A stretch of 64,000 bases of DNA from JBBECJ01 sp963763325 (GTDB taxonomy: Bacteria; Chloroflexota; Chloroflexia; Thermomicrobiales; CFX8). Location of the stretch: the NCBI GenBank assembly GCA_963763325.1, contig CAVXOL010000002.1, positions 62,001-126,000 of the forward strand, given 5' to 3'. Of this stretch, positions 1-11,080 are shown piece by piece. The number at the start of each line of letters is the position of its first letter. The stretch's first letter is position 1. Position numbers and translations under genes: made by a program. The notes under the pieces are model-generated. The model saw only the letters and a program-made list of their open reading frames with translations, was not told the origin of the DNA and ran no database searches.

Positions 1-21
1 TCGTCACCTGGACGGATCCCC

Positions 22-37
22 TGAACAGCACTGTTCA
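22..37. promoter_or_regulatory. 16-bp palindrome, operator candidate
   Basis: Two 7-base arms, TGAACAG and CTGTTCA, are separated by CA. The site lies beyond the 3' end of the MarR gene, so it may serve a gene just left of the window. It resembles a dimeric repressor site. The half-site spacing differs by two bases from the Gram-positive LexA box (GAAC-N4-GTTC), so LexA is not assumed. Confidence 0.35.
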
Positions 38-133
38 CATTCCTCGCCATGCGAATACCTTCCCGAGCCGTGGCTGCGTCGCGCACGGCCAAATACCCTC
101 GACTTCCGTTCTTCGTGGCGGCGGACGTGATTC

Positions 134-643
134 CTAACGAGGTGACTTACACTCGGCACGACCCTCGACGATGAGTGGCAAATCCTCCGGCAATGCCGGC
201 AACTCGTCGGGACTAAGGCGGAGTGCCGCGACGAGTGCTTCGAGAGATCGAAGGAACGCCGGCCGGTCGTCCGGATCGAGCCGGTCGAGCGCGGCGCGGA
301 GTTGGCGCACGCGCAGTTCATGAATCTCGCGCGCAAACGTTCGAGCCTTCGGCGTCAGGTCCACCAGCACCTGGCGGCGGTCTGCGGGATTCACCTCACG
401 GACGAGAAACCCTTCTTCAACCAGCCGATCAATCTGCTCCGACGCGGTCGGCATCGTCACACCGAGGCCGGCTGCCACCTCACCAACCGTGCTGCGGCCG
501 GTCCGGTAGAGCATCCCCATCAGCTTGATCTGCGCGATCGGACGCCCCTCGACGATCGGATGCCCCGTAAAGGTGGCGTGCATCCGCCGGGCAATCTCCG
601 GCACCAACTCCATCGATCGGTGGATGATCTCGTCGTCGCGCAC
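134..643 (-). CDS. MarR-family transcriptional regulator
   Basis: A winged-helix repressor of about 169 residues that would bind DNA as a dimer in the cytoplasm. The central segment has the MarR order: recognition helix region GVTMPTASEQIDRLVEEGFL, then the wing with the family's D-R-R-Q motif (NPADRRQVLVDLTPKA), then a C-terminal helix. I place the start at GTG 643 because a GAAGGGA ribosome site lies about five bases upstream; an in-frame ATG at 664 is the alternative. The ligand and target are unknown. The nearest divergent space holds a MITE-like insertion, so the original promoter neighbourhood has been disturbed. Confidence 0.85.
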   Translation of the reverse strand: MRDDEIIHRSMELVPEIARRMHATFTGHPIVEGRPIAQIKLMGMLYRTGRSTVGEVAAGLGVTMPTASEQIDRLVEEGFLVREVNPADRRQVLVDLTPKARTFAREIHELRVRQLRAALDRLDPDDRPAFLRSLEALVAALRLSPDELPALPEDLPLIVEGRAECKSPR

Positions 644-725
644 TCGATTCCCTTCGGCAAACAAATACTTCGGTGATCCGAACAGTATGATGACCGAAGG
701 ATATTGCAGGTGTCAACCTGCCCGA

Positions 726-931
726 ACGGTTAGGAGAGGGCTTATGCGCGAGTGGCCGTCACGCCTCCGAAATGGGTGAAATCGCTTCCAGCGGCCGTGC
801 GAAACCGTCATTGAACATGCTGTCGGCCTCGAAGTGCGTGCTGCCAGCGTGTCAGACACGCCAGTCACGCGGGTGAGCATGCCGCTTTGGACTGGATTCT
901 TCACTCGCGCATAAGCCCTGACGGTTAGGAG
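726..931. mobile_element. MITE-like insertion with 18-bp terminal inverted repeats and duplicated target
   Basis: Perfect 18-bp inverted repeats lie at 737-754 (AGGGCTTATGCGCGAGTG) and 902-919. An 11-bp direct repeat, ACGGTTAGGAG, sits outside them at 726-736 and 921-931. The enclosed 183 bp has no credible gene. This is the structure of a small non-autonomous transposable element. A target duplication of 10-11 bp is compatible with IS4/IS231-type transposases, but no parent element is in the window. It separates the MarR gene from the oxidase genes. Confidence 0.75.
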
Positions 932-958
932 GCCAATAAACGTGTCACCGGAAACGCG

Positions 959-1002
959 AGGACCGAGTCGCCAGGGCACGGAAGCCTCAGCGACTCGGTC
1001 CT
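959..1002 (-). terminator. hairpin after the FAD-linked oxidase
   Basis: A perfect 12-bp stem (959-970 with 991-1002, AGGACCGAGTCG on the left arm) and a 20-base loop begins 17 bases after the oxidase stop codon at 1019-1021. There is no clear T run, so termination is inferred from position and stem strength. Confidence 0.5.
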
Positions 1003-1018
1003 GCTTACGCTGCCTGGC

Positions 1019-2312
1019 CTATTGCGAAGCGGGCTTGATGTTCTGGTTCATCCGGAACAGGTTAGTCGGGTCGTATTCGTCTTGAGCGCGACCAGCCGCT
1101 CGTAGCGGTCGCCATAGGAGGTCTCGACCCGATCTTGCTCACCCTCACTCAGGTAGTTGACGTAGGCGGTCTGGCGCACGAACGGCTGCATCGCCTGCCA
1201 GAGTCCCCGGTTCCAGCCGATCTGACGCTCGTCCTCGGCCGGATCGGTCCAGGCGTTGGTAACAACGAAGTTCCAGGCTGCGCCGCGCTCGCTGAAGGAG
1301 GTCGCGTCCGGGCTGACCCGACGAGGCGGCACCGCCGAACTGCTCGATCTCGATCGCCGCGAAAGGGGATGGCACCTTCTCGAACCAGTCGACCATCGTG
1401 TCGATGGCATCGTCGCTGATCTCGTCCATGAAGTTCGACTTCCAGTAATTGCGCCGCCCTGCCGGGTAAGCCGGGTCGAACAACTGCTGGAGGCTGGTGT
1501 ACGGCATCGGTCCGAACAGGTCGGCGACCGGCGAACCAAAGCCGCGCAGCGGCGCGAACACACGCTCTCCCTCATCGAGATCGCCGGAATAGCAGCCGAT
1601 AAGGACAATGATCCGGTTCCCATCCGGACCGGTGATCATGCCCGGGATGACCGTCGCCTCGTCCGGCGCGGTAGAGCAGAAGTCGCGGTAGAACTGCAGC
1701 ACCTCGCGGGCGCGCTCGATCGGGTGGATCACCATCCCGCCGAGGACGGTCGGGCCAACCGGGTGCAGCCGGTAAGTAAACGACGTGACGACGCCGAAGT
1801 TGCCACCACCTCCGCGCACACCCCAGAAGAGGTCCGCGTTCTCGTGCTCGCTCGCCGTCCGCAGCCGGCCATCGGCGGTGACGATCTCGACCGAGAGCAG
1901 ATTGTCGCAGGCGAGACCGAAGCGACGAATCAAGAATCCCCAGCCGCCACCGAGGGTCAGCCCAGCGATACCGGTCGTCGAGACCGCGCCGCCGGTCGTC
2001 GCAAGTCCATACACCTGGGTCGCGGCGTCGAACTCACTCCAGAGGACGCCGGCCTCGGCGCGCACCGTTCTCGCCTCAGGATCGACATCGATCCCCTTCA
2101 TCAACGACAGATCGAGCATCAACCCGCCGTCTGCGACAGCGTTGCCGGCGATATTGTGGCCGCCACCGTGAATCGACAGCAACACGCCCGATTTACGGGC
2201 AGCGTTGACGAGCGCGATAACTTCGCCGGCATCCACGCACCGCGCGATCAGGGCCGGCTTCCGGTCGATCATGCGTTCCAGATCGTCCGAGCGCGTCGTA
2301 CCATCGTCGCCG
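1019..2312 (-). pseudogene. FAD-binding oxidoreductase (berberine-bridge-like), downstream copy, frame-broken
   Basis: Belongs to the FAD-linked oxidase family with a BBE C-terminal domain, which covalently binds FAD and oxidises small substrates. The intact stretch (about 1300-2270) shows the FAD-binding segment SIHGGGHNIAGNAV, in which the His is the usual covalent flavin anchor, then TTGGAVSTTGIAGLTLGGG. The C-terminal end with YDPTNLFRMNQNIKP is recovered only by joining frames, with breaks near 1300 and 1084. At the N-terminus the product lacks the usual first 30 or so residues. The segment encoding PGDDGYDDARTIWN-like sequence is itself frame-broken and follows directly on the tail of the upstream copy with no stop or start between them. 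A tandem duplicate by unequal crossing-over is likely; sequence error could explain part of the damage. Confidence 0.7.
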
Positions 2313-2329
2313 GGGGGTGGGGAGGGGGT

Positions 2330-3733
2330 GGTGGTGTGAGTTGAGTGATGGAGGTGTTTGCGGCTTGATGTTGTGATTGATGCGGAAGAGGTTGGTCGGG
2401 TCGTATTGCGCTTAGAACGCGACGAGCCGGTCGTAATTGGTCGCCGTAGGCGGCGCGGACGCGGGCTGCCTCGTCGCACGTCGCGAGAAGTTGACGTAGA
2501 CGGCTGTGCGAAGGGTTGCATCGCCGCCAGAACTCGCGCGTCAGCGAGATGTTGCTCGTCGTGAGCCGGGATCGTCCCAGGCAGTGGTGATGAACAGGTT
2601 GTAGAGCGCCCGCGCTGAGCGGAACGCGGTCTCGTCCGGCGCAACGCGACTGGCGGCCCCCCGAGGTGCTCGTAGGCAATCACGTCAGCGGAGACGGGGC
2701 AGCGCGAAGTGCTCGACCAGCGATGTCGATCGCCGCGTCGTCGAGGTCGTCGAGAAGCTAGACTTCCAGTAGTTGCGCCGTCCGCTCGGGGAAGCTGGGA
2801 TCGAACAATCATTTGCAGAGCCGGATACGGCATCGGGCCGACCAGGTCTGCAACGGCGCGCCGAACGCCGCAGCGGCGCGCAGGGCCGCCTCACTCTCGG
2901 CGAGTCGGGCCCGAGTAGACGGGAACGAGCGCGGCCAGCGGTCGCCTTCGGGCGACGGTCAACAGGCCAGGCATGACGGTCAGGGCATCGGGCGCGTGGG
3001 AGCGAACGTCGCGGTAGAAGCGGGAGCACCTCGCGCGCCGCGCTCGAGCGGATGGATGACGAGCCCGCCGAGGACGTTGGGCCGACCGGATGCAGCCGGA
3101 ACTCGAAGGAGGTGACGACGCCGAAGTTGCCGCCGCCGCCGCGGAGCGCCCAGAAGAGGTCTGGGTGCTCGTCGGCGCTGGCGGTGACGAAGCCGGCCGT
3201 CGGCGGTGACGACGTGCGACCGAGAGAGATTGTCGCAGGCGAGGCCGAAGCGAGCGCGCGAGCCAGCCGAAGCCGCCGCCAAGCGTCAGCCGGCGATGCC
3301 GGTCGTCGAGACGTGCCACCGGTGGTCGCCAGCCCGAACGCCTGCGTCTCAGCGTCGAACTCGCCCCAGGTCACGCCGCCCTCGGCGCGCGCGTGCGGGC
3401 GGCGGGATCGACGTCGGATCCCCTTCATCCGCGAGAGATCGACGCATCGAGCCCGCCGTCGCAGACGGCGTAGCCGGCGACGTTGTGGCCGCCGCCACGG
3501 ATCGGCAACGCAGGTCTGCTCGCGGGCAAGGTCGACGGCGGCGATCACGTCGTGGTGCCGGGCAGCGGGCGATCAGGCCGGCGCCGGTCGATCATCGCGT
3601 TCCAGATTGTCCGAGCATCGTCGAACCCATCGTCACCGGCGCGCAGCAGCCTTCCGGACAACTGGTCACGCAGTGGCTGGAACGTGCGCTCATCAAGCGC
3701 GGTTGCGGGCTGATCGGTCTTGACACCAGTCAT
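2330..3733 (-). pseudogene. FAD-binding oxidoreductase (berberine-bridge-like), upstream copy, heavily frame-broken
   Basis: Paralogue of the downstream oxidase. It starts at ATG 3733 behind a GAAAGGGA ribosome site with MTGVKTDQPATALDERTF and retains the diagnostic DDARTIWNAMIDR segment, the GLATTGG flavin-domain piece, FRLHPVGPT and a C-terminal YDPTNLFRINHNIKP-like end. Reading it needs at least six frame changes, far more than its neighbour. Either this copy is decaying, which is common for a redundant tandem paralogue, or this kilobase is poorly sequenced. The chemistry and substrate cannot be assigned. Confidence 0.65.
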
Positions 3734-3910
3734 GAAGCGTCCCTTTCGTTCCCACATCGATGACCGGTCATCTACCGGCCTGGTTGCGATGCGAACAGGA
3801 TGCGCCTGATCGGCGAGACAGACATCCGTGTGTGTACGTAATCGCCGGCGTGACCTGAAACCAGCCTGAAGCTTGCTCACTACGTAATCAACGCGAATCG
3901 CTGTCTGCGA

Positions 3911-6900
3911 TCAGTCCAACTCGTGCCGAACCGCGAAGGCGGCAGCCTCGGCGCGGGTGCTGAGGCCGAGCTTGTTGAAGATGTTGCTGACGTGAGTGGT
4001 GACCGTCCGCTTGCTGATAAATAGCTCCTCGGCGATCTCGCGGTCCGTCCGACCGGCCACGATCAGACGCAGCACATCCATCTCGCGCGCCGACAGGCCA
4101 TGCGGCGTGCCGAATCGAACGGGCGGTGCAGGTACCGTCGCCGTCGCGAGCAACCCCCGCGCCTGATCCGCCAGGCGGGTCAAGCCCAGTTCATCCGCCT
4201 GCACGATGATCTGCTCCAGCATCGCCGTGGCGCGCCCATGGGCATCTGGCGTCGCACGCTTGAGTAGCATGCGGGAGAAACCCAACTGGGTCCGGGAGAG
4301 CGCCGGTCGGGCTCGCATCCGCGCATTCATCTCCATCGCCGCCTCGAAGTGCCGTTCGGCCTCATCCAGTCGATTGAGCAATGTCGCCAGCAACCCGAGG
4401 TAGAAGGAAACTGGGCCGAATGAGATGGGAGAACTGGCTGGGGCGACATTGCGGCTTCCGTACGGAGTGAGCAGATCGTAGATCCGTGCTGCGATGTGCC
4501 GATCATCGAGCGCGCTGCTGACCTCGCCCAGCAGGGCGACTGTCGTGAGCCAATACCCATCCTTTGGCAAGCGATCGAGCGTCCGGCTGACGAACATCTG
4601 ATATTCAGCGTGCGCCTCATGCTGTCTATCGGAATCGATCAGCAGCAGCATCCGTACAACCCGGCAGATGTGCGCGCGGTGCTGATCGAAGGCACCCGTC
4701 GTGCTCTCTGCCAGAGCAATGACGCTCAGGAGCGACGCGTCAAGATCGTCCCACCGGCCCTGCTCCCGGCGCAGCAGGAATAGCAGCAGCGTACGGAAAT
4801 AGACCGCGACCAATGCCGGAGAATCACCGCCCAGCATCGGAACGTTCACATCCGCGTCGGCGAGATGACCTTCTCGGATGTTTCGAGCCACCATCCACAG
4901 ATCCGCGACCCACTGGAAGTAGGGCATGCCAGATCGTCGTGCCGAATCTGCGTACGCAGCGGTTGCGCGGTCCACTCCGTCACAGTCTCCGGCCTCATAG
5001 AGGCTGGTGCAGAAGAACAACTGGCTCCACATGGCGTTGAGCAGGTCGCCTGCTGCTTCTGCCGCGCGCCAGCCTTCCTCAGCGACGGACAAGCGCTCGT
5101 CCAGATTGTCCGGTCCCCAGATTGCCGAGTGGCGTGTGACGAGAGTGAACGCGAGGACCGAGTGATCGCCGAGTCTCCTCGCCATCGCGATCGCTTCGTC
5201 GCTGAGGGGCGCAATGCGATCGGACATCGTGGGAGCAACGCGATAATCGACGGCCAGCCGGGCAAGCATGCGGGCTTTGAGCGCGCTGTCTCCCGGTGGC
5301 GCCAGCGCGAGAGCCTCCTCAACCAACTGAAGCTGCTGAAGCCCGCCGGCGGTTCTGGCGATGTTGATGCCGGCAAAACCGAGCGCGGCCTGTGCCAACC
5401 GCTCGAACGATCCGAAGATTCGACGCGATCTCGGCCGCCTGCAAGAATGAGTGCCGCCCTTCCGGAGACTCACTGACATCGAGAACGGTACGGAACTGGG
5501 CCGTCCCGAGAGCGAGCAGGAGATCGCATCGTTCGGCAGCATCGTGGTCCGGTTGCCAGTCGATGGCATGCAGCGCGCCCTCGTAATGCTGGATTGCCGA
5601 CTCCCAGGCGAGTTGGTCCATCGCACGATCGCCTGCCCTACGCGCGTACTCGATGGCCTGTCTCGCATGCCCGGACGGCGCGGCAAGGCTGAAGTGACGA
5701 GCCATCTCTCCAAAGTAGGGAGAGAGATCGGCTGCGTGAACGTTCTCCAACGCCTGCCCAACGGCGGCATGCAGCCGCAGCCGCCGTCCGCGACCGATCT
5801 CTTCGTATAAGCGTGTCCTGCACGAGAGCATGCGTGAAGCGATAGCGTTCGTCGCGCACCTCCTCATGCACCAGCCGGGCTCGAACCGCCTCCTCCAGTG
5901 CGTCGTAGATCGTCTCGACCGGCAGGCCGCTGGCCCGCTCCAGGACCGGCAGGGTGAACTCGCGTCCGATGACGGAAGCAATTGCGAGGACATCGTTGCA
6001 CTCCGCCGAGAGCCGTTCGAGCCGCCGGCCAACGACATCGCGCACGCTCTCGGGGATGCTCACGCTCCACGTCTGCGCGCTGGATGCACGATCCAGCCGT
6101 CCCTCCGCCACCAGCAACCGGACGATCTCGCTGGCGAAGAACGGGTTGCCCTCCGTCTCGCGCTGCACTGCGTCGACGAGGCCCGGCTCCGGCTCGATCC
6201 CGGTCGAGAGCGCGATCAGCCGGCCGATGTCGGCTGGCTCCAGACCTCGGATGGCGATGCGCTCGGTCACGTGTCCGCGTGCGAGTTCCGCGAGTGTCGT
6301 CGTCATCGGATGACGCCGGCCAATCTCGACATCGCGGTAGGTGCCGATGATGAGCAGCCGGGACTGTTCCAGTTCCCGGGCAACGAACTGCAGCAACAGC
6401 AGCGACGGTGTATCGGCCCAGTGCAGGTCGTCCAGAACCAGCAGCAGCCATTCGTGGGTTGTCGCTGACCGCAGGAATCGGGCGATGCTCTCGAAGAGCC
6501 GATACCGCGCCTGCTCGCCATCCAGCCGTGGCAGATCAGGCAGGCCTGGCAGTCGCTCGCGCAACTCCGGAACGACCTGCGCAATGTCACCGGCTCCGGT
6601 GCCCATTTCCAGACGCAGCCGCTCCGGATCGACCTGCTCGACGTATCCGCGAATGATCTGGACCCACGGCCAGTATGCTGGCGCGCCCTCCCACTCGTAG
6701 CAGCGCCCCCAGAACACCTGCGCCCCGCGAACCCGTGCGTATGTCGCGGTCTCCTCGGCCAACGTTGTCTTGCCGATGCCTGGTTCACCGGCCAGCAGCG
6801 CGATTCCGGCACGTCCGCCGAGCGCGGCATCAGCGGCCCGGCGCAAGTGCCCGAGCTCCTGCTCCCGACCGACGAAGATGCCGCCGGCGACGCGATCGAG

Positions 6901-8316
6901 CGGGTTCGCTGCAACCCGATCATCACGCGGCTCGGCGCGGTACGGCGATCCGCCCAGCACGCTGACACCCGCCAGCAACTGGCGGACGGCATCAGCACTG
7001 GCAGGGCGCTCAGCAGGGTCCTTTGCAAGCAGCCGCATGATCAGGTCTTCCAGGGATCGCGGGACATACGGGTTATGCCAGGAAGGGGCGACCGGCGCGA
7101 TGTTCATGTGCTGCGAGATGACGGCCAGCGGGTCGTCAGCCTGGAACGGTGGCCGACCGGTCACCAATCGGTAGAGCAGCGCGCCAACGCTGTAGAGATC
7201 GCTGCAGACATCAGGAGCATGGCCGAGCGCCTGCTCGGGTGAGAGATAGTCGACACTCCGGGCGCTCATCTTCGCCGAGGCGCTCCCCCGCGAGCCAATC
7301 GCCCGTGCCAGCCCGAAGTCCCCGAGCCTGACGGTCCGATCGCCGATCAGCCAGATACTCTCTGGTGCGAGACCACCGTGGATGACACCCTGCCGGTGGG
7401 CAATCGCCAGCGCCTGCAACACCTGGTCGACAATCCGCAGCGCGTGTTCCATCGGCAACCGGTGATCGGATGCACGGTCGAGCAACGCCTCGAGATCCCC
7501 ATCTTCATACAGATTGCTGACCAGAAACGGCTGACCGCCCTCCTCGCCATGATCGAGGATGCCCACGATGGCTGGGTGGTCGCCCAGCCGCGCCATCGAC
7601 TGGACCGCGGACCTGGTCCGCTCGACCTCGGCGGCATCCAGATCCTCGATCGCCGGGAGCGTGACGGCGACGTCGCAGTCGAGCACACTATCCTGGCAGG
7701 CATAGACGCGCTTTGTCTCGCTCTCGCCGAGCGAACGGATAACCCGGTAGCGCCCATTGCCGAACGAGACGGGCGGACCGACTGCCGGAGGATGCCCGAC
7801 GTCCGCCTGTCGACCACAGTTGCTACAGAACCGCGCGCCGTCCTCAAGCTTTGCTCCGCACGTGAGGCAGCGAGGATCAGCAGTCCCGGCTGCCGCGACC
7901 GATCGGCTTCCGGCAGATGGTGTTTCATCGGCACCGAGTGAGTGGAGCAGGTCAGTCAGCGCCTGGTGCAGGTTGGGGCCGGTCGCGTCGATGAAGTTGA
8001 TCGCGACGTACCGATGCGACAGGACACACGGCGCAACCTGGACGAGCACCAGCCGCCGGTCGTTGGCGATCGCCCAGTCCCACTCGTTCTTGACATTGCG
8101 GCTTGCGACAGCATCCGGCGAGAGAATGCCGACAACGGCGTCGGACTCGGCCAGTGCCTGATCGATCTCATCCGGCCAGTATGCACCGACGGCTATGTCG
8201 TACTGGTCCATCCAGGTGCCCAGTCCGTGGGCGTGCAGGTGGTCCCGCACACGGCGGGCGATGTCGCTGTCGGTACGCTGGTACGAGATGAACACCCTGG
8301 CTCGCTGCGACGCCAT
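3911..8316 (-). CDS. Giant regulator: TIR + zinc ribbon + pseudokinase + AAA ATPase + TPR + LuxR HTH (two frame breaks)
   Basis: About 1,468 codons when read through two single-base breaks near 5808 and 5415. Domains in order: TIR (residues 5-130, with the SxxS...NEW region and Glu78 where TIR NADases carry the catalytic Glu); a double CxxC zinc ribbon (Cys150, 153, 164, 167); a protein-kinase fold (190-450); an ATPase with Walker A GEPGIGKTTL (about 510-520) and Walker B LVLDDLHWAD; TPR-like helices; and a C-terminal LuxR HTH (LSAREMDVLRLIVAGRTDRE). The kinase lacks essential residues: the beta-3 Lys is Thr (VAVTL), and the catalytic loop reads HGGLAPES, so the catalytic Asp is Gly. DFG is kept. 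It is therefore probably a ligand-binding or scaffold pseudokinase. ATG 8316 is chosen with GAGAGAG upstream; TTG 8325 is the alternative. The output is presumably transcriptional activation; the signal is unknown. Confidence 0.8.
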
Positions 8317-8545
8317 ACTGCGCAACTCTCTCGATCAGTTGTGTTGATTCACGAAGAATAGCACTGATAGTGATGCTCGCATAGCGTCAACTTCCACGTT
8401 CGGGGCTTGCACGATGGGCTATGATGGGCGTGAACTCACGGACGACAACTCGCTGGCACACCACTCGTTTTATGTCGCTTCACCGCGTCGACCACGCCGC
8501 TAGGGGTCCCCGACATTCGGGATGCATCATCGAAGGAGGGATCGG

Positions 8546-8978
8546 ATGTCGAGCGAGGAGAACAAGGCGCTCGTCCTGCGCTGGTTTGCGGAAACGGACC
8601 GCGGCAATCTCGACGATCATCGACGAGTTGTTGCCAGATGACTACGTCGATCACAACCCGCCGCTCCCCGGACTGCCGGCGGGCCGTGAGGGTGTCCGAC
8701 AGTCAGTCTTGATGCTGCGTGCCGCATTCCCGGACGCCGTCCACGTCATCGATGCGCAGACCGCCGAAGGCGACAAGGTGATGACACGCCTGCATGTGCG
8801 CGCGACGTTCCAGGGAGAGATTCTGGGCTTTCAGCCGACTGGCGCGGTTGTCGAGGTCAGTGGAGTTGCCGTCCATCGCGTCGTAGATGGGCAATTGGTC
8901 GAGCACTGGGCGCAGATGGATATGGCCGGCTTCGTGCGGCAGTTGGAGCCGGTCGCCGGCGTCGCCCAACGCGGCTAG
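8546..8978 (+). CDS. SnoaL-like ester cyclase family protein (one frame break)
   Basis: A small cystatin-like alpha+beta barrel protein of about 143 residues. The start ATG 8546 has a strong GAAGGAGGG site. After NLDD, near 8618, the frame slips by one base and the conserved DELLPDDYVDHNPPLPGLP segment continues in another frame, followed by GVAVHRVVDGQLVEHWAQMD, typical of SnoaL-like polyketide cyclase relatives. Most such stand-alone bacterial proteins have no known substrate. The stop codon overlaps that of the convergent XRE-NB-ARC gene (8976-8978 against 8975-8977). Confidence 0.75.
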
Positions 8979-10472
8979 CCGTGCTCGACCAGCCAGCGTA
9001 GTGCTGCATCGATGTTGTCCTGTTCGGCAGCGGCGCGTGTCCGCTCGCGCGGACCGGCGAACAGCAGCGCGCCGGTCGACTCGACGATCGCCAGGTAGTA
9101 CGCGGCGTGCCGCCTGCATGAGTTCGGCGAACTCGTCAGCCGCCTCAAGCTGCTCCAGGGCAAACTCCCGGATCGTCTCCAGCATCGTGTAGCGCGGTTC
9201 GCCATCCAGGCCGTCGACCAGGAAGACGAGGCTGTTGTTCACCAGCGAGGCCAGTCTGTCCAGCATCCGTGCTTCCAGCGGCACGTGATCCGGAACCGGG
9301 CCGGTCCTGCAGACGGCGGCAGCGGCGTCGAATGTGCAACCGCCGGGGAAAACCGCCAGACAACGCAATAGCAACTGCTCATCGGCGTCGAGCAGGTTGT
9401 AGCTCCAGGCGATCGTGTCGTGCATCGTCCGCTGCCGTTCGGGCAGATCGCGAGCGCCGCCACCGAGCAGCCACAGCCTCGCTCCGGTCGGTCCTTGTCC
9501 AAGACGATCCAGCAGGGTCGCCGGAGTCAGGATCTTCAGTCGCGCAGCCGCCAGCTCGATCGCCAACGGCAGACCATCCAGACGAGCGCAGAGCGTTGCG
9601 ATGACCGCGGCGTTGTCGTCGGTCAGCGCGAAGTCCGGCCTGACGCGTGTGGCACGATCGACAAATAGCGCGACAGCAGGATTCAAGATCAACTCAGCGG
9701 CCGGCGGCACATGCGTAATGTCCGGCAACGCCAGCGGGGCGACCGGAAATTCCTGCTCACCGGAGAGACGCAGCGCGGCGCGACTCGTCACCAGCAGCGT
9801 GAGATTGCGACAACCGCGCAGCAGTTCCAGCAGTGCCGGCGCGGCCTCCACGACGTGCTCGAAGTTGTCAAGCAGCAGCAACAGACGCCGATCGCCGATC
9901 CGCTCGACCGTGTATTCGACCGGGTCGCGAGTGCCCAGATCGGATTTGGATTCCTGAAACGCGCGTGCGATGGCCAGCGAGACGTCGTTGGACCCGCTGA
10001 CAGGAGCCAGCGGAACAAACACGATCCCATCGTCGAACTCGTCGGCCAGCTCAGTTGCGGTCTGGATGCTCAGCCTGGTCTTGCCGGACCCACCTGGCCC
10101 TGTCAGCGTCACCAGCCGAACGTCACGCCGCCGCAGGAGACCACGCAACGCCCGCACCTCGCGCTCTCGTCCGACGAAGGTGGCGAGCTGGACCGGCAGG
10201 TTGCTCGGGAGATGATCGCTGTCCGCCGTCCGCGTGAGGGGCAAGTGGGAGGCAGCTTCGAACGCGACTCGCTGCTCGGGCGTGAGTTGCAACGCCTCGG
10301 CCAGCAGGGTGACGGTCTCCGGATGGGGACGACGGCTGACACCGCGCTCGAGATCGCTGATGGCGCGCACACTGACCGTCGAGCGCTCGGCAAGCCGCTC
10401 GTGGGTCAGGCCGGCGAACAACCGGTGGCGCTTGAGGAGCGATCCGAATGGTTGGCGAGCCTCCATCAGCAT
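8975..10472 (-). CDS. XRE-type HTH fused to NB-ARC ATPase, C-terminally short (one frame break)
   Basis: The N-terminal helix-turn-helix (residues 10-65, AGLTHERLAERSTVSVRAIS) is followed by an NB-ARC nucleotide-binding domain: Walker A GPGGSGKTRL, Walker B LLLLDNFEHV, and the GLPLAIELAAARL motif. Family members usually continue into several hundred residues of TPR sensor. Here, after a break near 9110, the sequence reads DNIDAALRWLVEHG and stops at the edge of the first TPR. It is thus either truncated or a natural short form. The start could be ATG 10472 or ATG 10466; the latter is better spaced from GCGAGGG. These proteins act as ATP-dependent switches; the inducer is unknown. Confidence 0.8.
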
Positions 10473-10699
10473 ACCCTCGCCGGTGAAATACGACGCCTGC
10501 CGGACAGCCAGCGTCAGCCACAGCAGGACAACACCGATTTCGATTCGAGAGCGCGTAGCGTAGCACGCGACACCGCTTCCTGCTGCCTCACAAACTGCAT
10601 GCCATTCTGTGTGCGTTCCGCATGGTGTTTCAGATCGGACGGGTGCAGACTGTTCGCACGCCAGTCCTCACCAACGCAATACCCCGAAAGGAGCCGATC

Positions 10700-11080
10700 G
10701 TGCAGGAGACGACCGATCAGAGCCTCTACCAGCGTCTCGGCGGCTACGACGCGATCGCCGCCGCGACCGACGACTTGCTCGCGCGGCTACAGGCCGATCC
10801 ACAACTCGGCGACTACTGGAAGGGCGCCAGCAACGACAACCGTCGCAAGGCACGCCAGTTGATCGTCGACTTCATGGCCGAAGCGGCCGGCGGTCCCGCG
10901 TTCTACAACGGACGCAGCATGCAGCTATCCCACGACGGGATGCACATCAGCGAGAGCGATTGGCAGGTGTTCATGCACCACTCCGCCGCCACCCTGGCCC
11001 ACTTCGAAGTCCCGGATCGGGAAACCAATGACGTCCTCGCCTTCTTCGAGAGCCTCAAGCCAGAGATCGTTGAAGCATAG
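10700..11080 (+). CDS. Group 1 truncated haemoglobin
   Basis: A 126-residue cytoplasmic haem protein, probably binding O2 or NO. It carries the N-terminal LYQRLGGYDAI motif and the LSHDGMHISESDWQVF segment that contains the proximal haem His in group 1 globins. I choose GTG 10700 because GAAAGGAG lies six to seven bases upstream; the open frame extends to 10622 but lacks a ribosome site there. It reads toward hemA, which lies 280 bases downstream. A haem user next to haem synthesis fits but does not prove co-regulation. Confidence 0.88.
   Translation: MQETTDQSLYQRLGGYDAIAAATDDLLARLQADPQLGDYWKGASNDNRRKARQLIVDFMAEAAGGPAFYNGRSMQLSHDGMHISESDWQVFMHHSAATLAHFEVPDRETNDVLAFFESLKPEIVEA

Noticed and set aside
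22..37. LexA/SOS box
   Set aside because: Half-sites GAAC and GTTC are six rather than four bases apart, and no SOS gene is visible.
1256..2344. Long + strand open frame opposite the FAD oxidase
   Set aside because: Antisense shadow in GC-rich DNA; Arg/Asp/Glu-rich composition without domains, while the - strand encodes clear flavin motifs.
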